Shown here: piece by piece, positions 17,768 to 26,259 of the stretch | Layout: each line of letters begins with the position of its first letter | How positions within the stretch are numbered: position 1 is the stretch's first letter | From: Alicyclobacillus herbarius DSM 13609 | GTDB lineage: Bacteria > Bacillota > Bacilli > Alicyclobacillales > Alicyclobacillaceae | Length of the DNA: 64,000 bases | Direction: 5' to 3' | NCBI RefSeq assembly: GCF_000430585.1 | Contig: NZ_AUMH01000010.1 | Coordinates: 1 to 64,000 of the forward strand | Notes under the pieces: generated by a model | What the model was told of the DNA's origin: nothing | The model's database searches: none | The model's input: the letters and a program-made list of their open reading frames with translations, nothing else | Translations under genes and position numbers: made by a program

Positions 17768-18643
17768 ATGACTCAGCTTGTGGTCGATCCGGACGCGGGT
17801 CGGGCCCCGGACGTGGATACCGCTTTTTCGCTGTGCCGGCGCGTCGTGGAGCATCACTACGAGAACTTTTCGGTAGTCTCGTTATTCGTTCCGGCACGTC
17901 TGCGTCCCCATTTTTGCGCGGTCTACGCTTTCTGCCGCGGGGTGGACGATTTGGGGGACGAGTATCCAGGGGACCGCTTGGCAGCGCTCTACGAGTGGGA
18001 ACGCCAGCTGCGTTTGTGTTACGAAGGCCGGCCGACCCACTACGTATTCCAAGCCTTGCAGGCGAGCATTGAACAGTTCGCGTTGCCGATAGAACCGTTT
18101 CTCGACTTGATTGAGGCCAATCGGCTGGATCAGAAACGATTGCAATACCAGACTTGGGAGGAATTGATGGAGTACTGCCGGTATTCGGCAAACCCGGTCG
18201 GACGGTTGGTACTGGCCTTATTCGGGTTTACCGATTCGGTCCGACAGGAGCTTTCCGACCAGACCTGCACGGCCCTTCAGGTCGCCAACCACCTGCAGGA
18301 CCTGGGACGGGATGTGAAGAAAGGACGCATCTATCTGCCCCTCGCGGACATGGCCGAATTTGGGACAGAGGTGAGGGACCTCGAGGCGAATCGAGCCAGT
18401 GAGCCGCTCCGGCGCTGTATTCAGAGACAGGTGGAACGAACGTGGGTCATGTTTCAGACCGGGGCCCGGTTGGAGGCCATGGTTCCGTATCGACTGCGCC
18501 TACAGCTGCGGATGTACCGGTTGGGCGGACAGGCGGTTTTACACGCGCTGGCGCGGCAGGGTTATGATCCGTTGTCTCGGCGGCCTACGGTATCCGGTAG
18601 CCAGAAGCTATCGATCGCGATGCGGGTTTTCTGGGGTCATTGA
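17768..18643 (+). CDS. hpnC: Hydroxysqualene synthase HpnC
   Basis: A 291-residue trans-isoprenyl diphosphate synthase-fold protein that converts presqualene diphosphate into hydroxysqualene. The two acidic Mg-binding motifs are seen as CRGVDDLGDE and LQDLGRDVKKGRIYLP. Compared with the next gene (hpnD) it has the HpnC-type VDDLGDE sequence. It starts three bases after the shc stop and ends in a TTGA junction. HpnC, HpnD and HpnE replace a single squalene synthase. Confidence 0.92.
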   Translation: MTQLVVDPDAGRAPDVDTAFSLCRRVVEHHYENFSVVSLFVPARLRPHFCAVYAFCRGVDDLGDEYPGDRLAALYEWERQLRLCYEGRPTHYVFQALQASIEQFALPIEPFLDLIEANRLDQKRLQYQTWEELMEYCRYSANPVGRLVLALFGFTDSVRQELSDQTCTALQVANHLQDLGRDVKKGRIYLPLADMAEFGTEVRDLEANRASEPLRRCIQRQVERTWVMFQTGARLEAMVPYRLRLQLRMYRLGGQAVLHALARQGYDPLSRRPTVSGSQKLSIAMRVFWGH

Positions 18644-18672
18644 CGCAGCGTCGTCCCGGAGGTGACGGAAAA

Positions 18673-19530
18673 GTGGATCTCTCGACCGCGTACAAGGAGT
18701 GTCACCAAATCGTAAAACAGGTGGGCAGCAGCTTTTATTATGGGATGATGCTTTTGCCGCAGCCGAAACGGGTGGCGCTGTACGCGATTTACGCCTGGAG
18801 CCGAATTTGTGATGATGCTGTCGACGAGTTTACGGGGCAGGCTGCACACCAGCGTCTTCAAGAAGCCGAGGCGCTCCTCTATCGGGCGGTACAGCCGTCG
18901 TACCTTGAGGATGAACATCCAGTTGTGTCCGCGCTTGGAGAGACCATTCGACGTTATCAGATTCCGCTCGATCCGTTCGAAGACTTGCTGCGCGGCATGC
19001 GCATCGACCTAAACCCTGTGGAATTCCGTACTTTCTCTGAACTCGAGCGGTATTGCGAATACGTTGCCGGATCGGTAGGAAGATTATGCGCTTATGTATT
19101 CGGGTTTACCGATTCGGACGCTCTTCGGCTTGCCAACCAGATGGGGATTGCGCTCCAGTTGACGAATGTCATGCGCGACTTAAAAGAAGACATTGCGCGC
19201 AATCGTGTGTACATACCTACAGAGGACCTGGAGACAGCGGGTTACTCTTTGACGGACTTGCGTAGGTGTCGTAGGACGCCCCAGTTTCGTCGAATGATGG
19301 TCCAACAAGTTGAGCGAACACGGGCGTATTACCGACGCGCGGCCGAATTGTTTCCGCTCATTGCATCGGATGCGCGGCGCTGTCTGCAGATGATTTACGC
19401 GGTGTACTTCGAACTGTTCAAGGCCATTGAGGCGAATCCGGAGATTGTGTTGCAACAGCGGGTGAGCCTATCAAGGACGAAAAAAATCCACCTCATATGG
19501 GATGCGCTATGGCAGAAACAAATCGGTTAG
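18673..19530 (+). CDS. hpnD: Presqualene diphosphate synthase HpnD
   Basis: A 285-residue squalene/phytoene-synthase family enzyme that condenses two farnesyl diphosphates into presqualene diphosphate. The acidic motifs are RICDDAVDE and MRDLKEDIARNRVYIP. GTG 18673 is chosen over the overlapping TTG 18640 because a near-perfect GGAGGTGA lies 7 bases upstream and the family N-terminus (DLSTAYKECHQIVKQ) starts there. It is homologous to hpnC, so the pair probably arose by duplication. Confidence 0.92.
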   Translation: MDLSTAYKECHQIVKQVGSSFYYGMMLLPQPKRVALYAIYAWSRICDDAVDEFTGQAAHQRLQEAEALLYRAVQPSYLEDEHPVVSALGETIRRYQIPLDPFEDLLRGMRIDLNPVEFRTFSELERYCEYVAGSVGRLCAYVFGFTDSDALRLANQMGIALQLTNVMRDLKEDIARNRVYIPTEDLETAGYSLTDLRRCRRTPQFRRMMVQQVERTRAYYRRAAELFPLIASDARRCLQMIYAVYFELFKAIEANPEIVLQQRVSLSRTKKIHLIWDALWQKQIG

Positions 19531-20891
19531 CTCCTCGCAGAATTCTTGTGATTGGTGCGGGGTGGGCCGGACTGGCTGCGGCGCTAGAGCTCACCCGCAC
19601 CTGCGCGAGTGCGGAGGTTCATCTCTACGAGCGCCGTGCTCATCCCGGGGGGCGGGCGTTTTCCTTCGTGCACGCAAAGACCGGAATGATGGTCGATAAC
19701 GGGCAGCACGTCCTGTTGGGGTGTTGTACAGACTTTATGCACTGTCTGCAGGAAATTGGCCAGGAGGCGGCGGTTCGGTTTCAACCGCTGTTGTCGATTC
19801 CTGTCTTTTATCAGGGACGGTGGCAGAATCTCGAGAGCCGTCGGCTGCCGGGGCCGCTGCATTTACTGCCCTCGATTCTACGCTACAGACACCTGTCTGT
19901 GGGCGCGCGTTGGCGGGCACTCCGCGCGGCTCTGGCCGTGCTCACGACCGACGTAAGGCGAATGGACGGGCAGTCGTTTGCGTCCTGGTTGTCCGAACAT
20001 CAGCAAAGTCAAGACGCGGTGGAATGCCTATGGGATTTGATTGGCGTCGCCGTTCTCAACGGACAGGCACACCGCGTGAGCGCAGGACTTGCCGTGCAGG
20101 CCTTGCGCATGGGGGTGGTGACCGGATGGAAGTCGGCGAGGTTGGGGTACTTTTGCCGTCCCCTCAGCGAACTGGCTGAATCCGCGGTGCAAGTGTTGCT
20201 CAAGCGGGGCGTGAAGGTTCATTTCGGAACCCCGATTCATCGCCTCGCCATCGACAAAGGCGTGATTGTTGGGGGGCATACGAACGACGGTGAGTTTATC
20301 CCGGCGGATGCGGTTATCACGGCGGTGCCGCACGATGTGTTGCCTCGCTTGCTCCCCGGTGAACCGCATTTACCCCAGCTTGCACAGGTGGCGAGTGTTC
20401 CTTGGAGTCCCATTTTGAACGTCTATCTTCTGTATGACCGCCCGGTCATGCAGGGCGATGTGGCTGTGGCGCCAGGCGCGGTGGCCCCGTTTGTCTTCAA
20501 TCGGGGACGCATCCAGGGCTTGCCAGAATGGGATGGTCGTTTCTTGTCTGTCTCTATCAGCGCGGCCGACGACTTGCGGCAAGAGCGGCCCGAACACCTG
20601 GTGGCGCTGGCGGATGAAAATGTGCGACAAATGTTTGCACGAAGGTCAGGCGGGGCCAAACTGACGGCCTCGGCGCCGATATGGCAGTCCCAAGCTACCT
20701 TTCTCGCGGAACCGGGTTTTGGGGTTCGGAGACTGGATTGCTGTGGGCTGTTACCGGGTTTATACGTCGCGGGCGACTGGACCGACACAGGCTGGCCCGC
20801 GTGTTTGGAAGGGGCGGTCCGCAGTGGTTTTACGGCGGCACGCGCAGCCGTCGATTCAATGTTGATTCAAGAGAACAAGCGTATCGTATAA
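19497..20891 (+). CDS. hpnE: Hydroxysqualene dehydroxylase HpnE
   Basis: A 464-residue FAD-dependent amine-oxidase-fold enzyme that reduces hydroxysqualene to squalene. The dinucleotide motif RILVIGAGWAGLAAALEL is near the N-terminus. HPGGRAFSF and the C-terminal LYVAGDWTDTGWPACLEGAV (second FAD segment) are characteristic of squalene-associated desaturases. It overlaps hpnD by 34 bases. ATG 19497 and ATG 19509 are both possible starts. It completes the FPP-to-squalene branch and ends the hopanoid operon. Confidence 0.93.
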   Translation: MGCAMAETNRLAPRRILVIGAGWAGLAAALELTRTCASAEVHLYERRAHPGGRAFSFVHAKTGMMVDNGQHVLLGCCTDFMHCLQEIGQEAAVRFQPLLSIPVFYQGRWQNLESRRLPGPLHLLPSILRYRHLSVGARWRALRAALAVLTTDVRRMDGQSFASWLSEHQQSQDAVECLWDLIGVAVLNGQAHRVSAGLAVQALRMGVVTGWKSARLGYFCRPLSELAESAVQVLLKRGVKVHFGTPIHRLAIDKGVIVGGHTNDGEFIPADAVITAVPHDVLPRLLPGEPHLPQLAQVASVPWSPILNVYLLYDRPVMQGDVAVAPGAVAPFVFNRGRIQGLPEWDGRFLSVSISAADDLRQERPEHLVALADENVRQMFARRSGGAKLTASAPIWQSQATFLAEPGFGVRRLDCCGLLPGLYVAGDWTDTGWPACLEGAVRSGFTAARAAVDSMLIQENKRIV

Positions 20892-20941
20892 ACCAACCAA
20901 ACGGCATTTCTTCCATCACTCGTACAAAGTGAGGTTGGTTT
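20890..20941 (+). promoter_or_regulatory. Inverted repeat masking the htrA ribosome-binding site
   Basis: AAACCAACC (20890-20898) and GGTTGGTTT (20933-20941) are perfect 9-base complements separated by 34 bases. The right arm contains part of the GAGGTT ribosome-binding site just before ATG 20944. It could be a read-through control of the hpnE-htrA junction or a temperature-sensitive mask; the function is inferred. Confidence 0.4.
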
Positions 20942-20943
20942 TC

Positions 20944-22242
20944 ATGAGCAGGGAACGTTCTGCAGCATGGAAATGGGTTGCTGTATGTGTGTTGTCGGCC
21001 GTCGTCGGTTCTGGGTCCACGCTGGCCGTGCTGCCGTGGGCGACACAGCATCTGACGGGGGCGTCTCAGGCCGGAGCATCTCAGGCGGTAGGTTCTACCG
21101 CACCGAGCGCGACAAAGTCGACGCCATCGGCAATGCCGACGAGCGTGGATGTGAATGTGACGAGTGGCATTACACAGTTGGTCAAAAAGGCGTCGCCGGA
21201 TGTGGTGGCCGTCGTGAATTACACCTCATCGCAAAACTTCTTCACACAGCAAAGCCAGGAACAAGAATCGGATATCGGAACGGGCGTCTTGATTGAGAAG
21301 GATGGAAATACGGCGTATCTTGTGACCAATAACCATGTGGTCGAGGGCGGCTCCAAGGTGAGTCTGGTGCTCCAATCGGGCAAACACATATCTGCGCAAG
21401 TCGTCGGTACCGATCCATATACGGATTTGGCTGTGTTAAAGACAAGCGCCTCCAACTTTGCCGGCGTCGAGCCCTTGCCGCTGGCGAATTCGGACAACAT
21501 TCAGGTCGGCGAACCGGTTGTCGCCATTGGCACACCGATGGGTCTGGACTTTGCTGACTCCGTCACATCGGGCATTGTCAGCGCCAAGTCGCGGGAAATG
21601 CCGGTGCAAGAGCCGGAATCGCAACAGACGTTGGATTATCAGTCGGTCATTCAGACGGACGCCGCAATCAATCCCGGGAACAGTGGCGGTCCGCTCTTGA
21701 ACATTGAGGGCCAAATCATCGGGATTACCAGCAGTAAAATCGCGGAAACCGGCGTGGAGGGTATGGGCTTTGCCATCCCGGCCAATCTGGTGAAGGTGAT
21801 TGCCACAGAAATCATTCAAACAGGGCATGCCACACACCCGGCGTTAGGCATTGAGGCCTATCCGCTCGCGGAGGTTCCGCCTACGTATCTGCAGGGCGTG
21901 CCGACGGATACCGGCGTGTACGTGGTGAAGGTGACATCCTCCGCAACGAAGAGTGCCGGGTTAAAGGCTGGCGACGTCATTGTGCGCATCAATTCGACTG
22001 CGATTCAGGATACCGCCGATTTGCGGACCGCCTTGTTCCAGATGAAGCCTGGTGATAAAGTTCAGGTTACCGTCTACCGTGGCCAGAAGAAGCTGACGCT
22101 GACGATTCCCGTGCAGAAGATGGCAACGCCCAATGATGCGAACGGATCGAGCCAAGGCGGTGAAACACAAGGTTACGGAGCAGGTGGGGATTCGTCGGGT
22201 GACGGTGGCTATTCGGGTGCCCCGTTTGTCGGCGGATGGTAA
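20944..22242 (+). CDS. HtrA/DegP-type membrane-anchored serine protease
   Basis: A 432-residue S1C protease. One N-terminal membrane anchor (residues 8-30) is followed by a Ser/Ala-rich linker and then the trypsin-like domain. The catalytic triad is seen in VTNNHVVEGG (His), YTDLAVLKTS (Asp) and INPGNSGGPLLN (Ser). A single PDZ domain follows (GLKAGDVIVRINSTAIQD), then a glycine-rich tail. It degrades misfolded proteins outside the membrane. ATG 20944 follows a GAGGTTGG site that can be paired in a hairpin. Gene symbols htrA, htrB and degQ cannot be distinguished. Confidence 0.93.
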   Translation: MSRERSAAWKWVAVCVLSAVVGSGSTLAVLPWATQHLTGASQAGASQAVGSTAPSATKSTPSAMPTSVDVNVTSGITQLVKKASPDVVAVVNYTSSQNFFTQQSQEQESDIGTGVLIEKDGNTAYLVTNNHVVEGGSKVSLVLQSGKHISAQVVGTDPYTDLAVLKTSASNFAGVEPLPLANSDNIQVGEPVVAIGTPMGLDFADSVTSGIVSAKSREMPVQEPESQQTLDYQSVIQTDAAINPGNSGGPLLNIEGQIIGITSSKIAETGVEGMGFAIPANLVKVIATEIIQTGHATHPALGIEAYPLAEVPPTYLQGVPTDTGVYVVKVTSSATKSAGLKAGDVIVRINSTAIQDTADLRTALFQMKPGDKVQVTVYRGQKKLTLTIPVQKMATPNDANGSSQGGETQGYGAGGDSSGDGGYSGAPFVGGW

Positions 22243-22271
22243 TGTATTGTGCGTCCGGACTATCGAAGAAA

Positions 22272-22295
22272 GGGCCGTGGAGTTATCCGCGGCCC
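22272..22295 (+). terminator. Hairpin after the htrA gene
   Basis: GGGCCGTGG (22272-22280) pairs with CCGCGGCCC (22287-22295), a 9-base stem with one G-U pair and a 6-base loop. No T tract follows, so it may be a weak terminator or an RNA-stabilising stem. Confidence 0.5.
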
Positions 22296-22309
22296 GTCAT
22301 GTCTAAGCG

Positions 22310-22543
22310 TCAATCTTCATCCTCGTCCTGGTCAGAGTCCTTGTCGTTTTGGTCTCCCGGCTGATGGGAGTTATCGGAGTGTTCTTCGGCGGTTCCCGAC
22401 TTGTCCTCGGCGGGATGCTTTTGTTGTTCCGTGGTTCCGTCGTTATGCTCCCTGTCCGTCGTCTGGGTGATGGAGGCGGTGACGGCGCGCAGAGCGGCAG
22501 GCGGACATGGGATGGTGTGACAGCCGCCAGATGCCGAAACAGA
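22310..22543 (-). other. Possible remnant of a gene with an acidic tail
   Basis: A 77-codon open minus-strand frame without any start codon ends with a very acidic, Asp/Glu/Gln-rich stretch (GDQNDKDSDQDEDED at the end). The upstream boundary is a TAA at 22544-22546. GC-rich third positions and non-random composition suggest real or formerly real coding sequence. It may be the 3' end of a gene whose front is in another frame or lost. No family is recognisable. Confidence 0.3.
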
Positions 22544-22597
22544 TTACGCTTGGCTATACGTGGTGTTGAACCAATGCGCCCATTCAAACGAGTGGTA

Positions 22598-22606
22598 TGG
22601 TATAAT
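22598..22606 (+). promoter_or_regulatory. Extended -10 promoter
   Basis: TGGTATAAT at 22598-22606 matches TGnTATAAT. It lies 57 bases before a small membrane-protein ORF and has no strong -35 hexamer. Confidence 0.45.
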
Positions 22607-22662
22607 GAGTTCGCATCATACGTGCTAGCGCGAAAATTCCTGCGGGAAAGTGAGGGAATTGG

Positions 22663-22833
22663 ATGGCGCGAGGTGTTGGTCTGTTTCTCACGGCGCTGGT
22701 TCTCATGCTGGTCGGACTCCTCATGGTCGTGCAGCTACGGGGATTATGGGGATTTATGGGGATTATCCTGATGCTGTTGCCCGTCATCATTGGGGCGGGA
22801 GCGGACTTGTCGCGCAGCGGCAATTCGAATTAA
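22663..22833 (+). CDS. Small two-helix membrane protein
   Basis: A 56-codon ORF not overlapping other plus-strand genes, with GTGAGGG 8 bases before ATG 22663 and an extended -10 promoter further up. The product has two hydrophobic segments (GLFLTALVLMLVGLLMVV and FMGIILMLLPVIIGAGA) and a short polar end. No family is recognised. Its stop overlaps the end of the convergent glycosylase gene by 4 bases. Confidence 0.55.
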   Translation: MARGVGLFLTALVLMLVGLLMVVQLRGLWGFMGIILMLLPVIIGAGADLSRSGNSN

Positions 22834-23552
22834 ATCGAGTTTACTTGTTGTTGGCCATAACGGCACGAGTCGAGCAACGGGCAGTTCGGGCATCTCGGTT
22901 TCGTCTGTCGACACAGTTGATTGCCAAGGGCATCGAGCAGCGCGTGATATTGATTGAATAGAACGACATCCTCCGGCAGGTGATTCAAGAACCAATTACG
23001 CATAACTTCGTAACCCGGATTTTCCGGGCTCATGCCTAGGCGATGAAAAATGCGTCGCGTGTATGCGTCAATGACAAATGTCGGTTTTGCGGCCGCGTAG
23101 AGGACAATATCGTCGGCTGTTTCCGGCCCAATCCCGTAAATCGAGAGAAGTTCGGCGCGCAATTCCTCGGTTGGCAGAGCAAGCATCCGGTCGAGGTCAA
23201 ATCGATAGTTCGATTTTAAGTGCTTAGAAAACGCCTTCAATTTTTTGGCCTTCACGCGATAAAACCGAGTCGGAATCAAACAGGACTCCAAGACGTCGAG
23301 GTCGGCAGATTCGATGGCCTGAAAAGATAACAATCCGTGGTTTTCCAGGGCATCAATCGCTTTGACGGTATTCGCCCAAGAAACGTTTTGTACCAGGATA
23401 GCGCCGATGACGATTTCTTCCCGGGTCTTTGCTGGCCACCATTTCCGATCGCCAAAGTGTTGAAAAAGGCGTGTGTAGATTTGCAGCATGTGTTCACGGG
23501 TACGCTTGTCCGGCGAAGCTGGAAACGAATTCGAGTGCGATTTGCCATTCAT
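22830..23552 (-). CDS. Endonuclease III-like DNA glycosylase (HhH-GPD, 4Fe-4S)
   Basis: About 240 residues; base-excision repair glycosylase of the Nth/MutY/MIG superfamily. The helix-hairpin-helix is LLSIYGIGPETADDIVLYA and the catalytic aspartate is in FVIDAYTRRIFHRLG. The C-terminal CRQTKPRCPNCPLLDSC holds an iron-sulfur cluster (C-X7-C-X2-C-X5-C by count). Closer resemblance to the 3-methyladenine or thymine-mismatch type than to classic Nth is likely, as the motif Lys of Nth is absent. ATG ending at 23552 is preferred: TATAAT overlaps the earlier ATG, and transcription starting about 7 bases on would give a leaderless message. No ribosome-binding site is visible. Confidence 0.85.
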   Translation of the reverse strand: MNGKSHSNSFPASPDKRTREHMLQIYTRLFQHFGDRKWWPAKTREEIVIGAILVQNVSWANTVKAIDALENHGLLSFQAIESADLDVLESCLIPTRFYRVKAKKLKAFSKHLKSNYRFDLDRMLALPTEELRAELLSIYGIGPETADDIVLYAAAKPTFVIDAYTRRIFHRLGMSPENPGYEVMRNWFLNHLPEDVVLFNQYHALLDALGNQLCRQTKPRCPNCPLLDSCRYGQQQVNSI

Positions 23553-23663
23553 AGCTGACATTATAGCGCAATCACGGTGCCGTAAGCCCTCGAGAAGGGT
23601 ACGACGTGGATGCGGTCAACCACCGAGGTCTTCGGAGAGCGCATTGGAAAGAGGGGATCGTCG

Positions 23664-24080
23664 ATGTCGGTGCGTGTGAAACTCGTGGTGGCACTCGTAC
23701 TGGTTGTCGGTGTGCTGGGCGCCCTCATCCGGACGGCGGTCACTCACGCGGCCACGTACTATGTGACGGTGGGCGAGCTGGTCACGCGAGGCCGCGGCGC
23801 TTACGATCAAGACGTGACCGTCAGCGGGAATGTGCAAGCCACTAGTGTCAATTGGCAAGCAGCCGCGCAAACCCTTCGCTTTACCTTGCTAGACGCGAAA
23901 ACGAAGCAAACCCTGCCAGTCGTCTTTCACGGTCCAGAACCAGATGATTTTGCTAATAACTGGCCGGTCATCGTTACGGGCAAGCTGCAGCCGGACGGAC
24001 ATTTTCAAGCGCATACCCTGCTCGTCAAGTGTCCCTCTAAGTATGAAGCGAAAACACAAACGTACACGGCGACCTCGTGA
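23664..24080 (+). CDS. ccmE: Cytochrome c maturation haem chaperone CcmE, CXXXY type
   Basis: A 138-residue membrane-anchored OB-fold protein that carries haem outside the membrane in System I. An N-terminal anchor (residues 6-24) is followed by VTVSGNVQATSVNW and LPVVFHGPEPDDFANNWPVI, the conserved core. The haem attachment site reads VKCPSKYE, so the usual His of HxxxY is Cys (CxxxY). Such variants are known from some sulfate reducers and archaea. ATG 23664 follows AAAGAGGGG. It heads the ccm operon. Confidence 0.9.
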   Translation: MSVRVKLVVALVLVVGVLGALIRTAVTHAATYYVTVGELVTRGRGAYDQDVTVSGNVQATSVNWQAAAQTLRFTLLDAKTKQTLPVVFHGPEPDDFANNWPVIVTGKLQPDGHFQAHTLLVKCPSKYEAKTQTYTATS

Positions 24081-24111
24081 TACATAAACGGCGCGTCCGG
24101 CTAGGATTTGG

Positions 24112-24199
24112 CCGGGCAATAGCCCTGGGGCCTGGTCGCCAGGACAACAGTCCAGTGGACTGTTGTCCCGTATAGATCGGGCGATAGCCCCTGGGGGCC
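24112..24199 (+). repeat. Palindrome flanked by two near-identical hairpin repeats
   Basis: A 13-base perfect inverted repeat, GGACAACAGTCCA (24142-24154) and TGGACTGTTGTCC (24156-24168), lies between two direct repeats of GGGC(A/G)ATAGCCC (about 24114-24125 and 24179-24190). Each of these can fold by itself and is followed by CTGGGG-rich sequence. The block sits between ccmE and ccmF, before the ccmF ribosome-binding site. It may be a processing or attenuation structure or a small mobile repeat. Confidence 0.5.
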
Positions 24200-24249
24200 C
24201 TTTCCGGACAACCTCATATACGCATCTCGAACAACAAGGAGGTCTCTCA

Positions 24250-26259
24250 GTGTGGATTGGTGAAGTCGGACAGGCCGCCTTGTACGTCTTGTTGATTATC
24301 CTTGTCCTCTCCATGGCGGTGCAGGGGTGGGCGTCTGTGAAACCGAGTCCGAGGCGTCTCCATGCCGGCCGCATGCTGATGTTCGCTCAGTTCGGGCTGG
24401 CCGCCCTTGCGTCCGGAGCATTGATCGATCTCTTAATGACTGAAAATTTATGGTATACATATGTCGCGGAATACACGGGACCGCATCTGCCGTTGATTTA
24501 TCGCATTGCGGCTTTTTGGGGAGGCAACGCCGGGTCTTTATTGCTATGGGTTTTTGTTTTGACTTCGTATGGAGGCGTGTTGGCGTCGCTCCGCCATGGC
24601 GACGACGCCCGAGTGATGCCCTTGGCACTGTGTATATATAGCGGTATCACCCTGTTTTACACCATCCTTGTAGTGTTTGTGGCCAGTCCATTCACACGCT
24701 TGGCGCATCCGGCGCAAACCGGCAATGACCTCAATCCGCTCTTGCAGAATCCTGGAATGACGGTCCATCCCGTAAACGTCTACTTGGGATGTATCGGTTT
24801 CACCGTACCGTATGCGTATGCCATGGCTTGTCTGTGGCTTCGGCGAACGGATGATCTCTGGCTGCGCATCAGTCGTCGCTGGTCGCTGATTGCCTGGCTG
24901 TTTCTCGGCATCGGCATCGTATACGGTGCCCATTGGTCGTATGAAGAATTGGGATGGGGTGGATATTGGGCGTGGGATCCGGTCGAAAACGCCTCGCTGT
25001 TGCCGTGGCTGACCGCCACCGCGTTTCTCCATACAGCCCATGCTCAGGAACGGCGAGGTCTGTTTCCACTCTGGAATGTCAGTCTCGTCTCGCTTACGTT
25101 CTTGCTGACACTCTTTAGCACGTTTCTGACCCGCAGTGGGATGGTTTGGAGCATCCACGCGTTCGCGGAGGGACCGCTTGGCATCAATTATTTAATCTTT
25201 ATCGGAGTCGTTCTCGTATTTTCAGCGGTAACGATTGGGGTTCACCGAAGACACTTATCCACGGTCCACCGAGTGGAGGCTGTGGTCTCTCGCGAAACTG
25301 GGTTTCTCCTGAATAATGTTGTGCTGTTGGCGGCCACCTTCGCCGTTCTTTGGGGAACTGTTTTGCCGCTGGTCAGCGGCATCGTTACAGGGCATCAGAT
25401 GGCCGTCAAGACCTCGTTTTATAACGCGGTTGCCCTTCCGCTCGGGTTAGCTGTGTTGCTGCTGATGGCGATAGGGCTGAGGGTGCCTTGGCGCAGGGCA
25501 TCTGTCGGTGATGTGGTGCACAACACGTTCGGATCGGTCATAGTCGCCTTGGCCGTGACGGTGGCGGCCGTAGTCGTTTTGCACGCGTTTTACGGTCCGG
25601 TATCCATCACGGCATCGGTGGCTCTGTTTGCCGCGGTCTGGGCGATAATAAGCGCCCTTGCGGGGTTTGGGGAATCGGTCCGCGTTCGCATGGAAGCGAC
25701 CGGGGAAGGGGCAATCCGGAGTGGTTTCGCCGTATGCCTTACCAACCGCAGGCGCTGGGGTGGGTACTGCGTCCACGTGGCCTTTGCGATGATGGCGGTG
25801 GGTGTCATTGGTTCTGGGTTTTATCACACAGATAAACAGCAGGCCTTGGCGCCAGGAGAGAGCACGACGATTGGAAATTATCAACTGACGTTTGCCAGCC
25901 TGGGGATTCAGGCCGGCGAAGGAACGCGACAGATGTATGCCAACCTGGTCGTGTCGCGTGACGGGCAGATGCTAGGAGTGATGCGGCCGGCCGCAACCTT
26001 CTACGACAACGGGGAGGCGCCGTTGACAAACATCGCCATCTACAGCCGTCCTTTGGCCGACTTATACGTCGCCATGATTGGGACCGCCGACGGGACGAAA
26101 GGCGTGTTCGACGTTCACATCAATCCGCTCGTATCGTGGATTTGGTGGGGGGGCTACCTGATGATTGCGGGAACACTGTTCAGTCTGTGGCCGAGCAGAA
26201 CGAATGGGCGAGCACGTGTTGCCCGGCCGTGGCGAGGCCCGGGAGTGAACGTCCCATGA
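24250..26259 (+). CDS. ccmF: Haem lyase subunit CcmF
   Basis: A 669-residue multi-pass membrane protein of the haem-handling family, about 14 membrane segments. The WWD-type signature is GWGGYWAWDPVENASLLPWL, facing outward, with conserved histidines before and after (including TAFLHTAHA). CcmF attaches haem from CcmE to apocytochrome c. GTG 24250 is chosen because AAGGAGGT lies 6 bases upstream and family homology begins there. A long periplasmic-type loop precedes the last helix. The stop overlaps the next start (ATGA). Confidence 0.94.
   Translation: MWIGEVGQAALYVLLIILVLSMAVQGWASVKPSPRRLHAGRMLMFAQFGLAALASGALIDLLMTENLWYTYVAEYTGPHLPLIYRIAAFWGGNAGSLLLWVFVLTSYGGVLASLRHGDDARVMPLALCIYSGITLFYTILVVFVASPFTRLAHPAQTGNDLNPLLQNPGMTVHPVNVYLGCIGFTVPYAYAMACLWLRRTDDLWLRISRRWSLIAWLFLGIGIVYGAHWSYEELGWGGYWAWDPVENASLLPWLTATAFLHTAHAQERRGLFPLWNVSLVSLTFLLTLFSTFLTRSGMVWSIHAFAEGPLGINYLIFIGVVLVFSAVTIGVHRRHLSTVHRVEAVVSRETGFLLNNVVLLAATFAVLWGTVLPLVSGIVTGHQMAVKTSFYNAVALPLGLAVLLLMAIGLRVPWRRASVGDVVHNTFGSVIVALAVTVAAVVVLHAFYGPVSITASVALFAAVWAIISALAGFGESVRVRMEATGEGAIRSGFAVCLTNRRRWGGYCVHVAFAMMAVGVIGSGFYHTDKQQALAPGESTTIGNYQLTFASLGIQAGEGTRQMYANLVVSRDGQMLGVMRPAATFYDNGEAPLTNIAIYSRPLADLYVAMIGTADGTKGVFDVHINPLVSWIWWGGYLMIAGTLFSLWPSRTNGRARVARPWRGPGVNVP

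Noticed and set aside
17511-18191. 226-codon minus-strand frame opposite shc and hpnC
   Set aside because: Arg/Pro-rich antisense frame typical of GC-rich coding DNA; both sense genes are unambiguous.
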